Assembly (NCBI GenBank): GCA_028873845.1
Contig: JAPPNO010000101.1
Span: 1 to 50,311, forward strand
Length of the DNA stretch: 50,311 nucleotides
Direction of reading: 5' to 3'
Origin: Gemmatimonadota bacterium
GTDB taxonomy: Bacteria; Gemmatimonadota; Gemmatimonadetes; Longimicrobiales; Gaopeijiaceae
Shown: piece after piece, positions 17,831 to 26,875 of the stretch
Position numbering within the stretch: the first letter of the stretch is position 1
Layout of the letters: the number at the start of each line of letters is the position of its first letter
Position numbers and translations under genes: made by a program
The notes under the pieces: generated by a model
Seen by the model: the letters and a program-made list of their open reading frames with translations, nothing else
Databases searched by the model: none
Told to the model about the DNA's origin: nothing

Positions 17831-17887
17831 GCAAAGCGACGCGCCCAGCGCGGATGCATCGCCGCTCGAATGCCGGGGGGATTCTGT

Positions 17888-19306
17888 TCATGGGCTGCCT
17901 ACCTCCACGCGGCGTACCCGGGCCCGGGCGAAGAGGATCGCTCCGGCCAGCCAGGTCCCGAGAACGAGGATCGACAGCATCCGGTTGCCCAGCACCCAGC
18001 CGAGCGTCGGGGCAGCGTACTGAAGCGGCGGCACCGCGGTCCAGAGATCGGCGTCGGCAACGTACGTGAAGTCACCCGAGCGGGAGTTCTCGGCCATGTC
18101 GACGTTCATCATCCGCACCAGGTCCCTGCGGTAGGTCTCGGCGGCGACCGCGAAGTGCCGGTGCTGCTCGACATCGGTTCCGGCCAGGCCCATGGAGAGC
18201 GCTCGCACCGCCAGCAGGGGCGCCGCCACCGCGAGCGTCTCGTGGACGGTGCTCTGGCGCTCGAAGGTGTCCCACAGGGCGCCGTAGTTGTGGTCGAACA
18301 CCACGTTGCCGTACTCCTCGAGTTCCTGCAGGTAGACGCCCGTCAGGTTGATCGGCAGATCCTCGACCCGCTCGACTCCGTGCTCCGCCAGAAGGCGCTG
18401 GGTCAGCGCGGCCCGGTCCGGGGGCGACAGGTCCCCCACGCCGGTGGCCATCTCGGCTTGCACCGTACGGGCGAACTCGAAGGCGGAGGGCGTCGGGTGG
18501 AGCCACTTGGACAGATCCACCGCGGCTCGCGGCGCCACGAGTCCGTTCACCACCCACACGGCCAGCAGGATCACCAGCGCGGTACGCGCCGGGCGCGCCC
18601 AGGCGGACACGGCCAGTGAGAGCGCCAGGAAGGCGCCGAAGTAGGCCAGGTAGACGCCGGTCAGGGTCACACCCCGGACCAGGGGGGATGCCGCCGGGCC
18701 GGGACTGCCCACGACCAGGGCCGCCGCTCCCAGCACGGCCGCCGGCACCAGCAGCAGCGACAGTGCGCCGGCGACGCCCAGCGCCTTGCCCACGGCGAGG
18801 TCGTGCCGCCCGATTCCGGAGGCCAGCAACTGGCGCAGCGTGCCCCGTTCCCGCTCGCTGGCGAGTGCGCCGAAGGTCAGCAGGATGATGAGCAGTGGCA
18901 CGAGGTGCTGCAGTACCTGCGCCGCCGTGAGTGCCCCGATTCGCTGGGCCGCCGTCGCGTCCTGTGCCGGGCGCAGAAGGAAGTCGTTCTGCCGGTGCGC
19001 CTCGAGCCACACCGTCGTGCCGGTGTAGGGGTCCACGCCCTCGTCGATGAAGGACAGCGCCAGGCGGGGCTTGAACGCGTAGATGCCGTAGTGCGCCGCC
19101 GAATGGGGGTTCTTCTCACCCTGGGTCTCCCAGTGCTCGCGGGCCGTGGCCTGTGCGGCCGCGTGCTCCTGCTGCACCTTCCGCGCCTGGACCCATCCGT
19201 GACCAAGCGAGACGAGCAGCAGCGATCCCACCAGGACCGTGCACCAGCGGAAGCGGCCGTCCCGAACGACGTCGGTGAACTCCTTGCGGATGATATGCCT
19301 GATCAT
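17888..19306 (-). CDS. ABC-2 type transporter permease (DUF3526), first subunit
   Basis: This 472-residue membrane subunit opens with 'MIRHIIRKEFTDVVRDGRFR', typical of DUF3526 permeases, then one helix and a periplasmic domain. The membrane block contains 'LVPLLIILLTFGALASERER' and 'GTLRQLLASGIG', the coupling-helix region expected to contact the ATPase. A large loop (about residues 270-430) and a final helix close the protein. It sits 10 bp after the ATPase gene and is paralogous to the permease at 16216. The pair probably forms a heterodimeric channel. Substrate unknown. Confidence 0.9.
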   Translation of the reverse strand: MIRHIIRKEFTDVVRDGRFRWCTVLVGSLLLVSLGHGWVQARKVQQEHAAAQATAREHWETQGEKNPHSAAHYGIYAFKPRLALSFIDEGVDPYTGTTVWLEAHRQNDFLLRPAQDATAAQRIGALTAAQVLQHLVPLLIILLTFGALASERERGTLRQLLASGIGRHDLAVGKALGVAGALSLLLVPAAVLGAAALVVGSPGPAASPLVRGVTLTGVYLAYFGAFLALSLAVSAWARPARTALVILLAVWVVNGLVAPRAAVDLSKWLHPTPSAFEFARTVQAEMATGVGDLSPPDRAALTQRLLAEHGVERVEDLPINLTGVYLQELEEYGNVVFDHNYGALWDTFERQSTVHETLAVAAPLLAVRALSMGLAGTDVEQHRHFAVAAETYRRDLVRMMNVDMAENSRSGDFTYVADADLWTAVPPLQYAAPTLGWVLGNRMLSILVLGTWLAGAILFARARVRRVEVGSP

Positions 19307-19316
19307 CGGTGTCTCC

Positions 19317-20057
19317 TCAGTCGTGCATGTGTTCCAGGTAGATGCGCTCGAGATCGGCGTGGCCGATTTCGTCCGTGCTCAGCTCGGTGACCAGGCGTCC
19401 GTATCGCATGATGCCCACACGGGTGCCGGTCTCCTTGGCGCGAAACAGGTCGTGGGTCGCCATGAGCACCGCGACGCCGCGATTCCTGAGCCGCTCCACC
19501 AGCGCCGAAAACTCGTTCGAGGCCTTGGGGTCGAGACCGGAGGTCGGCTCGTCGAGGAGCAGCGCGTCCGCCTTCTTGGCGATCGCGATCGCGACGCCGA
19601 CCTTCTGCCGCATGCCCTTGGAGTACTCGGACACGCGCCGGTCGACCACGTCGCGCTCCAGGCCCGCTTCGACCAGGATGTCGGTGAGACGTTCCCGGCC
19701 CAGCGACCCCCTCCCGCCCAGCGCGGCGAAGTACTCCAGGTTCTCGAGTCCGCTGAGGTTGCGGTACAGCATCACCTGCTCGGGGATGTACGCGATCCGC
19801 TGCTTCGTCTGGCGGTCGTTGGTCGACACGTCCGCGCCGCCGATCAGCGCCTGTCCGGCCGAGGGCGCGACGAAGCCGAGGAAGAGGTTGATCGTGGTGG
19901 TCTTGCCCGCCCCGTTCGGTCCCAGGAGGCAGTAGACCTCTCCGGGCGCTATGGCCAGGTCGAGGGAGTCAAGGGCTTGCGTGGCACCGTAGCGCTTGCT
20001 GAGGCCGCGCGCCTCGAGAAGGGGCGCGGGCCCCGTCTGCGCATTGTTGTTCTGCAT
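19317..20057 (-). CDS. ABC transporter ATP-binding protein
   Basis: This 246-residue ATPase powers the two adjacent ABC-2 permeases. Walker A 'GPNGAGKTTT' is near residue 47, the signature is 'EYSKGMRQKV', Walker B is 'ALLLDEPTSGLDP', and the switch histidine is in 'LMATHDLF'. The signature reads SKGMRQK rather than the classical SGGQ, as is usual in ABC-2 export ATPases. The N-terminal lead 'MQNNNAQTGPAP' is short and variable. Spacing to the permease gene downstream is 10 bp, so they share a transcript. Confidence 0.95.
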   Translation of the reverse strand: MQNNNAQTGPAPLLEARGLSKRYGATQALDSLDLAIAPGEVYCLLGPNGAGKTTTINLFLGFVAPSAGQALIGGADVSTNDRQTKQRIAYIPEQVMLYRNLSGLENLEYFAALGGRGSLGRERLTDILVEAGLERDVVDRRVSEYSKGMRQKVGVAIAIAKKADALLLDEPTSGLDPKASNEFSALVERLRNRGVAVLMATHDLFRAKETGTRVGIMRYGRLVTELSTDEIGHADLERIYLEHMHD

Positions 20058-20148
20058 GGGTCTCCATCTCTCGCGGGTGCGCCGTCACCCGGCGCAACCC
20101 GTGCACAAGTCGTCTCGCCGACTCGCGGGTCGGCCGTGGGGCGTTTGG

Positions 20149-20463
20149 CTACAGAGAGATGGGGAGAGGGGGAGCCCGGCTCTGGTACGGCAAGAGATGG
20201 ACGATGCCGGGAATGAGCCGGTGTCCGGGAAGCGCGGGGGCCGCAACCGGGCTGGTTGGGATGACGACCGGTGCGCCGGGCGTGGACGCCGGCGCACCAT
20301 GGTAAGGAAGCGTGCACACGCTGCAAACGGCGGCCAGTTCGGTCGCATCGTGCGCGTGCGCCGCCTCGACGGTGATACCGAGGATCAGCGAGAGGCCAAT
20401 GGCGACTCCCACCAGCGCACGCACGCCCCCCTGCGATCCTCGAAGACCGATCAGGTGGGCCAT
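20149..20463 (-). CDS. small exported CxxC protein, DUF2946-like
   Basis: This 104-residue protein has an N-terminal membrane/signal segment ('LVGVAIGLSLILGITVEAAH') and then 'HDATELAAVCSVCTLPYHGA'. That CxxC...H motif is common in short exported proteins of the DUF2946 kind, often found beside metal- or heme-related transport genes. The remainder is proline- and alanine-rich. It is read in the same direction as the ABC exporter and ends 91 bp before the ATPase, so it may be its first gene. A metal role is only inferred from the motif. Start ATG 20463 has a gagagg site upstream. Confidence 0.65.
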   Translation of the reverse strand: MAHLIGLRGSQGGVRALVGVAIGLSLILGITVEAAHAHDATELAAVCSVCTLPYHGAPASTPGAPVVIPTSPVAAPALPGHRLIPGIVHLLPYQSRAPPLPISL

Positions 20464-20616
20464 GGTTCGTTTCGCCTCTCGTCGTGGACTGACACACCGG
20501 CCATGGAGACCGACGCTGACGGGTACGTCACTCTAGGGGGTGCGGGCAAGCCGGTCAAGCGAGCCGCTCCACCTGAGCCGGAGCGAACCGGAGCGGACGG
20601 GTTGATGTGATCGCAT

Positions 20617-20633
20617 TGCAATCATAGATTGCA
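20617..20633 (+). promoter_or_regulatory. palindromic operator before FitAB-type genes
   Basis: An inverted repeat tgcaatc-ata-gattgca lies about 43 bp upstream of the antitoxin start, in a short AT-rich stretch. Its position and symmetry fit an operator bound by the ribbon-helix-helix antitoxin, as is known for FitA-type systems. Confidence 0.5.
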
Positions 20634-20675
20634 TTTCGGCAAATGCTCCTGTGGAGGACGGGAAGGAGAACCAGC

Positions 20676-20918
20676 ATGGCCAGCATCACGATCCGCAACC
20701 TCGACGACGGGGTGAAGGCGAAGCTCCGCGTGCGCGCGGCGGCCAACGGCCGCTCGATGGAAGAGGAGGCACGCATCATCCTGCGTACGGCGGTCAACCA
20801 GGAGGACTCGCGACGGGGGCTTGGGACGAAGCTCCACGAGTTGTTCAAGCCTTTCGGTGGGGTGGAGCTGGAGATTCCGCCAAGGGAGGCGATGCGCGAA
20901 CCCCCACGCTTCGGCTAG
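20676..20918 (+). CDS. FitA-type antitoxin (ribbon-helix-helix)
   Basis: This antitoxin of 80 residues has an Arc/FitA-like N-terminus: 'MASITIRNLDDGVKAKLRVR' supplies the beta strand that binds the operator, followed by 'AAANGRSMEEEARIILRTAV'. The C-terminus ('LHELFKPFGGVELEIPPREA') would wrap around the toxin. The ATG at 20676 was chosen for its ggaaggag site 7 nt upstream and its fit to the family. The toxin gene starts 10 bp after its stop, forming one operon. Confidence 0.92.
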   Translation: MASITIRNLDDGVKAKLRVRAAANGRSMEEEARIILRTAVNQEDSRRGLGTKLHELFKPFGGVELEIPPREAMREPPRFG

Positions 20919-20928
20919 GCCGTCGGGG

Positions 20929-21351
20929 ATGTTTGTTCTCGACACGAACGTGGTCTCGGAACTCATGCTGGACCGACCGCATTCGGCGGTGCTGCGCTGG
21001 CTGGACGATCGGCTGGAGCGTGACCTGTTCGTCACGGCGGTGACCCAGGCCGAGGTGCTGACCGGCATTGCCATTCTGCCCGCGGGCACTAGGCGACAGG
21101 GCCTTGCCGCGGCGGCCGATCACGCATTTGGCAGGATGTTCGCGGACCGCGTGCTGCCGTTCGACAGATTGGCCGCACACAGCCACGCGGCCATCGCCGC
21201 CGCACGACGAGCGGCTGGCAGGCCAATCTCGCAGGCCGACTGCCAGATCGCCGCGATCGCGGTCGCTGGAGGTGGGACTTTGGTGACCAGGAACGTTCGC
21301 GATTTCGACGGGATCGAGATCGCCGTCGTCAACCCCTGGGAGAACGCGTAA
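20929..21351 (+). CDS. FitB/VapC-type PIN-domain toxin
   Basis: This PIN-fold ribonuclease of 140 residues is the toxin partner of the antitoxin just upstream. Acidic residues of the Mg2+ site are present: Asp5 ('LDTNVVSELM'), Glu in 'VTQAEVLTGI', Asp in 'PISQADCQIAAIA' and Asp in 'TRNVRDFDGI'. The motif order and the ending 'VVNPWENA' fit the FitB branch. ATG 20929 was chosen; the open frame continues upstream only in overlap with the antitoxin gene. No sign of decay. Confidence 0.93.
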   Translation: MFVLDTNVVSELMLDRPHSAVLRWLDDRLERDLFVTAVTQAEVLTGIAILPAGTRRQGLAAAADHAFGRMFADRVLPFDRLAAHSHAAIAAARRAAGRPISQADCQIAAIAVAGGGTLVTRNVRDFDGIEIAVVNPWENA

Positions 21352-21388
21352 CCAGGTTGGCCAGCCAGAGCCGGAGGATCGGCCGCAT

Positions 21389-24300
21389 CTACCCGCCCGG
21401 CACCCTCACCACCTCACCCACCGCTGGCCTCACGCCCTCCGCGTAGAGCCGCGCATTGAGCGCCGGCACACGCGACGTGATCAGCTGGTTGAGCGGCTCG
21501 ACCAGCTCTTGCATGACCTCCCAGGCGCGGTCGACCTGCCACATCTGGTCCTCGGTCGGCAAGGTGGACGATTGCTCGATGGCCCCCGCGGCTCCCGCGT
21601 GACGGCTCGCCTCCTGCAGGTCGTCCTGGACCTCCTCAAGCGCGGCACGGATAGAATCCAGCTCCTCCTTGACGCCCACGGGAGGTTCGGCTGCCGCGCC
21701 GATCAGTTCCTCGGCCGCGTCCAGCTGCTTCCCGAGCTTCTCGATCGCGCGGCCCGCTTCGTAGAGGGGCACTGCCAGCGTGTGCAGGCGCATCAGCTCA
21801 TGCTGGCGTGCCTTGCGGTCGGCGGAGGCCATGGGGCGACGCGGGTCGGCATGGACCTCGAACTCGGCGGAGAAGGTCTCGTTGGCGACCGTCATGCTGA
21901 CCCTGTAGTAGCCGGGCAACACGATCGGGCCCTGCGGTGCGCCACCGCCCTGGCGCGGTTCCGGCTCATACGGCGGGTCGTGGCGCCAGTCCCAGATGAC
22001 CTCGTTGATGCCCGCCTCGGACGGGGCCTCGAGGGTGCGGATGTGGTTGCCGTGCGCGGTGGTGATGGTGAGGGAGAAGGTGGCCTCGGCGGAGCCGCCG
22101 CCGTCCGCGCCCGAAGAGGCTGCCGTGCTTCCCGCAGGCTCAACGGCACCCACAACGCCGCCGTCTCCGGCGCCGGAACCGTCGTCGCCGCCTGAACCGT
22201 CGCCCTCCTCCCCACCCCCCTCCTCCGCCACGACCGGCGCCTCCCACTCGTCACGCAGGTAGTAGCGGATCCTCGCTCCCCGGGGCGGGTTCGGCGCGGA
22301 ATACGTCGCGCCCTGGAACGGCCAGTCGCCGCGCTCGGCCCACATGATCGATTCGCGCGCGGGCGGGAAGACGCGCCCCGCCTCGGCCAGCATCTCGTCG
22401 GACAGATGCTCGAGCGCGGTCACGTCGGCGAGGATCCAGAACGAGCGGCCGTGGGTGCCCACCAGGAGGTCGTTGTCGCGGGGGTGGATCAGGATGTCGT
22501 CGACCGGGACCGTGGGCAGGTTGTTCTTGAGCTGCACCCAGCGACCGCCGCGGTCGACCGAGACGAATACGCCGACCTCGTTGCCGACGAAGAGCAGGTT
22601 GGGGGCGCGGTGGTGCTCGGTGATCACGTTGATGGACCAGCCGTCGGGGAGGCCTTCGGTGATTTGGGCCCAGTTGTCGCCGTAGTCCTCGCTGACGTAC
22701 ACGTATGCCGCGTAGTCGCCGTTGCGGTGGCCGTCGAAGGTGGCGTAGACGCGGGCTTCCTCGTGCGCGGACGGTTCGAGGCGGCTGACGTAGGTGCGCT
22801 CGGGGAGTCCGGGGATCCGGTCGACGACATTGGTCCAGGTCTCGCCGTCATCGCGGCTCACCTGAACATTGCCATCGTCGGTGCCGACATAAAGCAGCCC
22901 GGGGACGACCGGCGATTCCGCGAACGCCGTAATGTTGCCGTAGCCCGAGATCCCGTCGTTGGCCGACATCTGCGGCTCCGAGCCGGGGACGCCCATGATC
23001 TCCAGCTCGGTGCGGTCGATCTGTCTGCTGAGGTCGATGCCCCCCACCTCCTCCCACGACATCCCCCGGTCGCGCGAGCGCATGAGGTAGTTGGCGCCGA
23101 GGTACACCGTGGACGGGTCGTGGGGCGACAGCTGGAGCGCCGAGTTCCAGTTGAAGCGGTACGTCTTGGCGGTGTCGCCGTCTTCGCGCGGGCCGGTGAT
23201 GGGACGCATGCGCGTCTTCTCGCCGGTGTTGAGGTCGTAGCGGTTCATGTTGCCGCCCTGCGACTCGGAGTAGACGATCGACGAGTCGGTGGGGTCGACG
23301 ATGGTGAAGAAGCCGTCGCCGTAGACGGTCTCGTACCAGTCCTGGTGGCGGATGCCATGGAAGGAGCGCGTGTTCGACGGGCCGCACCAGGCGTCGTTGT
23401 CCTGGAGGCCGCCGCAGACGTAGTACGGGTCGCGCATGTCGTAGCCGATCGCGTAGAACTGACCGAGTGCGAGGTTGTCGAACATGCGCCAATGCGCCGT
23501 GCCATCCCACGAGGCGGAGACGCCGCCGTCGCTGCCCAGGATGAGGTGGTCGGGGTCGTTCGGGTTGATCCAGAGGGCGTGATGGTCGACGTGGATCTGC
23601 GTGGCGCCGTCGCGGCGGAAGGTGCGGCCGCCGTCGTCGGAGACCATGAGCGAGGTGCCCAGGACGTAGATGCGGTCGGAGTTGCCCGGGTCGATGCGGA
23701 CCTGGGAGTAGTACATGGGGCGCGGGTTGGTGTTCGACATGCGCTCCCAGGTGTCGCCGCGGTCGAGGGAGCGGTAGAGGCCGCTCTGGCGCGGGCCGCC
23801 TCCTCCGCCGCCGCCACCAGCACCGGGCCGCCGGGGAGTGCGCGCGTCGGCCTCGATCAAGGCGTAGACCACGTTGCCGTCCTGGCGGAAGACGTCGACA
23901 CCGATCCGGCCCTTGTCGCCCTTGGGCAGCCCCTCGGTGAGCTCGGTCCAACTGTCGCCGCCGTCGAAGGTGCGGTAGAGACCGCTCCCCGGACCGCCCC
24001 CGTTGAAGCCCCATCCCGTGCGCTGCCGCTGGTACATCCCCGCGAAGATCGTGTTTGGGTCGCCCGGGTCCATGGCGAGGTCGATCGCGCCGGTGTGGTG
24101 GTCGATGTAGAGGACCTTCTCCCACCTTGCGCCGCCGTCTTTCGTGCGGAAGACGCCGCGTTCCTCGTTCGGCCCCCACAGGTCGCCCACCGCCGCCACG
24201 TACACGACGTCCGGATTGCGCGGGTGGATCAGGATGCGCCCGATGTGCTTCGTCCCCTCGAGCCCCATGTGCCGCCAGGTGTTTCCGGCGTCGGTCGACT

Positions 24301-24676
24301 TGTAGACGCCGTTGCCCCAGCCGGAGGACTGGCGGTTCTGCGGCTCGCCGGTGCCGACCCAGACGAGGTTCGGGTTCGACGGGTCGAGGGTGACGTCGCC
24401 GATGGAGCTCGTGGGCTGGTCGTCGAAGAGGGGCGTCCACGAGGTCCCGTGGTTCTCGGTTTTCCAGACGCCGCCGGTGCCGGTCGCGATGTAGAAGACC
24501 TGGGGCTTCGACTCGACCACCGCGAGGTCGGCGATGCGGCCGCCCATGAGCGCGGGGCCGAGCTCGCGGTACCGGAGGTGCGAGATGGCGGTCTCGAGGG
24601 TGGTCTGGGCGTTAGCGCCGGCTGGGGCCAAAACGGCGGCGCCGATGCACAGAACGAAGAAGCTACGGGTTTTCAT
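21389..24676 (-). CDS. exported Vps10/BNR-repeat protein
   Basis: This 1095-residue exported protein has a signal peptide ending in GANAQ. It is followed by about ten Asp-box (BNR) motifs of the S-x-D-x-G-x-T-W type, for example 'KSTDAGNTW', 'RTFDGGDSW', 'RSLDRGDTW', 'VSDDGGRTF' and 'VSRDDGETW'. These form the sortilin/Vps10-like multi-bladed propellers. A polyglycine linker lies near residue 290. A Gly/Asp/Glu-rich low-complexity stretch near residue 810 separates the propellers from a C-terminal beta-sandwich and an alpha-helical tail. Related proteins are often called glycosyl hydrolases, but no catalytic residues can be assigned. The start overlaps the upstream propeller gene by 14 bp, implying translational coupling. 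Confidence 0.9.
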   Translation of the reverse strand: MKTRSFFVLCIGAAVLAPAGANAQTTLETAISHLRYRELGPALMGGRIADLAVVESKPQVFYIATGTGGVWKTENHGTSWTPLFDDQPTSSIGDVTLDPSNPNLVWVGTGEPQNRQSSGWGNGVYKSTDAGNTWRHMGLEGTKHIGRILIHPRNPDVVYVAAVGDLWGPNEERGVFRTKDGGARWEKVLYIDHHTGAIDLAMDPGDPNTIFAGMYQRQRTGWGFNGGGPGSGLYRTFDGGDSWTELTEGLPKGDKGRIGVDVFRQDGNVVYALIEADARTPRRPGAGGGGGGGGPRQSGLYRSLDRGDTWERMSNTNPRPMYYSQVRIDPGNSDRIYVLGTSLMVSDDGGRTFRRDGATQIHVDHHALWINPNDPDHLILGSDGGVSASWDGTAHWRMFDNLALGQFYAIGYDMRDPYYVCGGLQDNDAWCGPSNTRSFHGIRHQDWYETVYGDGFFTIVDPTDSSIVYSESQGGNMNRYDLNTGEKTRMRPITGPREDGDTAKTYRFNWNSALQLSPHDPSTVYLGANYLMRSRDRGMSWEEVGGIDLSRQIDRTELEIMGVPGSEPQMSANDGISGYGNITAFAESPVVPGLLYVGTDDGNVQVSRDDGETWTNVVDRIPGLPERTYVSRLEPSAHEEARVYATFDGHRNGDYAAYVYVSEDYGDNWAQITEGLPDGWSINVITEHHRAPNLLFVGNEVGVFVSVDRGGRWVQLKNNLPTVPVDDILIHPRDNDLLVGTHGRSFWILADVTALEHLSDEMLAEAGRVFPPARESIMWAERGDWPFQGATYSAPNPPRGARIRYYLRDEWEAPVVAEEGGGEEGDGSGGDDGSGAGDGGVVGAVEPAGSTAASSGADGGGSAEATFSLTITTAHGNHIRTLEAPSEAGINEVIWDWRHDPPYEPEPRQGGGAPQGPIVLPGYYRVSMTVANETFSAEFEVHADPRRPMASADRKARQHELMRLHTLAVPLYEAGRAIEKLGKQLDAAEELIGAAAEPPVGVKEELDSIRAALEEVQDDLQEASRHAGAAGAIEQSSTLPTEDQMWQVDRAWEVMQELVEPLNQLITSRVPALNARLYAEGVRPAVGEVVRVPGG

Positions 24677-25940
24677 GGTTGCTGGCAGTCTCCACAGGGG
24701 TGATCTTCGCGCGCACCACGTACGGCACGTCCAGTTCGTCGAACACGACCGTCCAGTAGTAGTCGCCCCGGATCACGGGTCTCAGCCAGAACAGGGTCTC
24801 CAGCGCCGCCGGGGCGGTGCTGCCCAGGTAGGCGCCGTCCGGGGCCAGGACATCGTAGGTGATCCCACCGCCCGCCGACGAGGTCCGGACCCACAGATTC
24901 CCCTCCGCCGAGGTGACCAGGCCGAGCACCGCCGGCTTCACACCGGGGATCCTGGACCAGTCCTCCTCGGTCTCAACGCCCTGCTCGCGGAGCCACGCAC
25001 GCACCTCCGCGACCGCGGAGTCGCGCTCGGCGCCGGTGACGGGCAGCGGCGGCCGCTGCGTCTCCACGACCAGCAGGGTGTCGCCCCCGGGCATCCATTT
25101 CCGGACCCGGTGCGCGGGGTCCCCGAACGCGGCCGACCACATCGCTCCGGACGGGTCGAACGCGGTGGCTCCACCGGGATAGAACGGCACCTGGCGCACC
25201 CTCCACCCGCCGTCCGACTCCACGAGGAAGATGCTCGGGTCTTCGTCGCCAACGTCTTCGGCCGCGGGGGGAAGCGTGAGCGACGGCAACTCGGTCATCG
25301 TGGAATCGAAGACGCGCATCGTATTGCTCGAGTGCTTCAGGATGCGTCCGTCGGCGGTCATGGCGCCCGTCCAAACCCAGCCCCGCACGAAGCTCGTGAA
25401 CGGGAACGACTCGACGAACCCGCCTTCGGGATCGAAGACGGACATGCGTGCAGCGTAGGAGTCCGGCACCCAGATGCGCCCCGACGGGTCGAGCATCAGT
25501 CCGTTCGCGCCGACGAACTCGCCGGGGCCCTCTCCCCGCTGGCCGTGGGTGGCCACATGGGACCCGTCGGGGGCGAAGACGCGGATCTCCAGCGACTGGG
25601 ACTCGAGCACGGCGAAGCCACCACCCGCCAGTCCCACCAGACCCTTGATCTCTCCGAAGGATTCGGCCAGACCCGCCTCCACCGTGCCGACGCGGATTTC
25701 CTCGACCAGCGTCCAGATGGGAGCTGTCTGCGGGGGCGGGGTGTTGGTGACCTGCACGACGCCCGAGGGAAGCGTGTCCCTGACGACGGTCCAGTCGTTC
25801 GCCGGGGCCGATTCCGAGCAGGCGGTGGTCGCGATGGCCGACGCGGCCAGGATGCCGGGTACAAACCCGCGCGGGCGTCGAGAGCGACGGGGAGCCGGGA
25901 TGGCAGGACGGTTCGAAACAGGAATGGTGGCACTATTCAC
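24663..25940 (-). CDS. 6-bladed beta-propeller lipoprotein
   Basis: This 425-residue propeller lipoprotein starts at GTG 25940, chosen because ggggagg lies 8 nt upstream. The open frame runs 147 bp further but without a ribosome site. A twin-arginine-rich leader (RRSRRPRG) precedes the hydrophobic core and the lipobox ATTA-Cys41. The signature '[20 protein letters not shown]' and blade repeats ('LDPSGRIWVPDSYAARMSVF', 'TSAEGNLWVRTSSAGGG') are clear. Its end overlaps the start of the Vps10/BNR gene. The two exported propeller proteins are thus probably made together. Confidence 0.87.
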   Translation of the reverse strand: MNSATIPVSNRPAIPAPRRSRRPRGFVPGILAASAIATTACSESAPANDWTVVRDTLPSGVVQVTNTPPPQTAPIWTLVEEIRVGTVEAGLAESFGEIKGLVGLAGGGFAVLESQSLEIRVFAPDGSHVATHGQRGEGPGEFVGANGLMLDPSGRIWVPDSYAARMSVFDPEGGFVESFPFTSFVRGWVWTGAMTADGRILKHSSNTMRVFDSTMTELPSLTLPPAAEDVGDEDPSIFLVESDGGWRVRQVPFYPGGATAFDPSGAMWSAAFGDPAHRVRKWMPGGDTLLVVETQRPPLPVTGAERDSAVAEVRAWLREQGVETEEDWSRIPGVKPAVLGLVTSAEGNLWVRTSSAGGGITYDVLAPDGAYLGSTAPAALETLFWLRPVIRGDYYWTVVFDELDVPYVVRAKITPVETASNHENP

Positions 25941-26100
25941 CGGACAACCTCCCCGAGGTGATGGGAATTCTGTGTGAGTGGGACGCACACCGGAACATCG
26001 GAATCCGCGCCGCGGTACGAAAGACCATGGCGCGCATCCGGGACGCGCCCAACGACATGGCTCCCGCCCAGGCCCACGCTCCATCACGAGGGAGAGACCG

Positions 26101-26814
26101 ATGATCGATCAGAATCAGGCCACAGCAGCCCCGCTACCCAGCGGCTCCGCCAACCAGGACTTCAAGCACTCGTTCTCCCCCTGGTTCTGGGGTTCGCTTT
26201 CCGCGGCCACGGTCATGCACTTCCTCGTGTTCGCGTTCTGGCCCTCGATGTCGGTCGCGGACGTCGGCACCGACACGACGGAGACGCCGATCATCAACCC
26301 TCCGACCGAGGTCAGGCCTCCCGAACCCCCGCCACCCATCACCCGGCCGGCCTTTCCCGTTGTCGCCGAAGCTCTGGCCGACTCGGATGTCACGCTCCCG
26401 GACTTCGACTTCAACGATCCTCCGCCGCCCCCGCCGCCACCGCCCGACGCTGTTGACGGGAACATCTCGGACGCCCCCACCTGGACCGACTTCGATATCT
26501 ACCCCTTCATCAGGAACCGGGAGGAACTGCAGCAGGCCCTGGAGCGCGAGTATCCGCCCTTCTACCGGGACGCGGGCATCGGCGGCACCGCCAGGGTATG
26601 GTTCTTCATCGACGAGACCGGCAAGGTGGTGAAGACCCAGATCCACACGTCATCGGGATTCGAGGCTCTCGACGAGGCGGCACTGAGAGTCTCCCACCTG
26701 TACGAGTTCTCCCCGGCGATGAACCGGGACAAGCCGGTGCCGGTTTGGGTATCAATCGACATCACCTTCAGGACCCGGCAGGAGCTCATGCCCCGGGCCG
26801 GTGCGGCTGTCTGA
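26101..26814 (+). CDS. TonB energy transducer
   Basis: This 237-residue protein couples the proton gradient to outer-membrane receptors such as that at 1915. It has an N-terminal membrane anchor ('SLSAATVMHFLVFAFW', about residues 32-48). Periplasmic proline-rich spacers follow ('PPEPPPP', then a run of nine prolines). The C-terminal TonB domain contains 'YPPFYRDAGIGGTARVWFFI' and 'VKTQIHTSSGFEALDEAAL'. The usual YP motif is present. The ATG at 26101 has gggagag 5 nt upstream. No ExbB/ExbD genes adjoin it. It faces the serine hydrolase gene. Confidence 0.93.
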   Translation: MIDQNQATAAPLPSGSANQDFKHSFSPWFWGSLSAATVMHFLVFAFWPSMSVADVGTDTTETPIINPPTEVRPPEPPPPITRPAFPVVAEALADSDVTLPDFDFNDPPPPPPPPPDAVDGNISDAPTWTDFDIYPFIRNREELQQALEREYPPFYRDAGIGGTARVWFFIDETGKVVKTQIHTSSGFEALDEAALRVSHLYEFSPAMNRDKPVPVWVSIDITFRTRQELMPRAGAAV

Positions 26815-26835
26815 GGGGCGGCCAACAAACGCCCC
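26815..26835. terminator. hairpin between convergent genes
   Basis: A 6-bp stem (ggggcg/cgcccc) with a 9-nt loop begins directly after the tonB stop codon. No T-tract follows on either side, so a role as terminator is only suggested by its position between convergent genes. Confidence 0.3.
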
Positions 26836-26875
26836 CAACCGCCGCGGCACCGGACTGATAACACGCCCGACCCGC

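Noticed and set aside
22406-24703. 765-codon plus-strand open frame
   Set aside because: It is antisense to the Vps10/BNR gene over its whole length. Its translation is Val/Ala/Arg-rich without domains, a usual effect of high GC.
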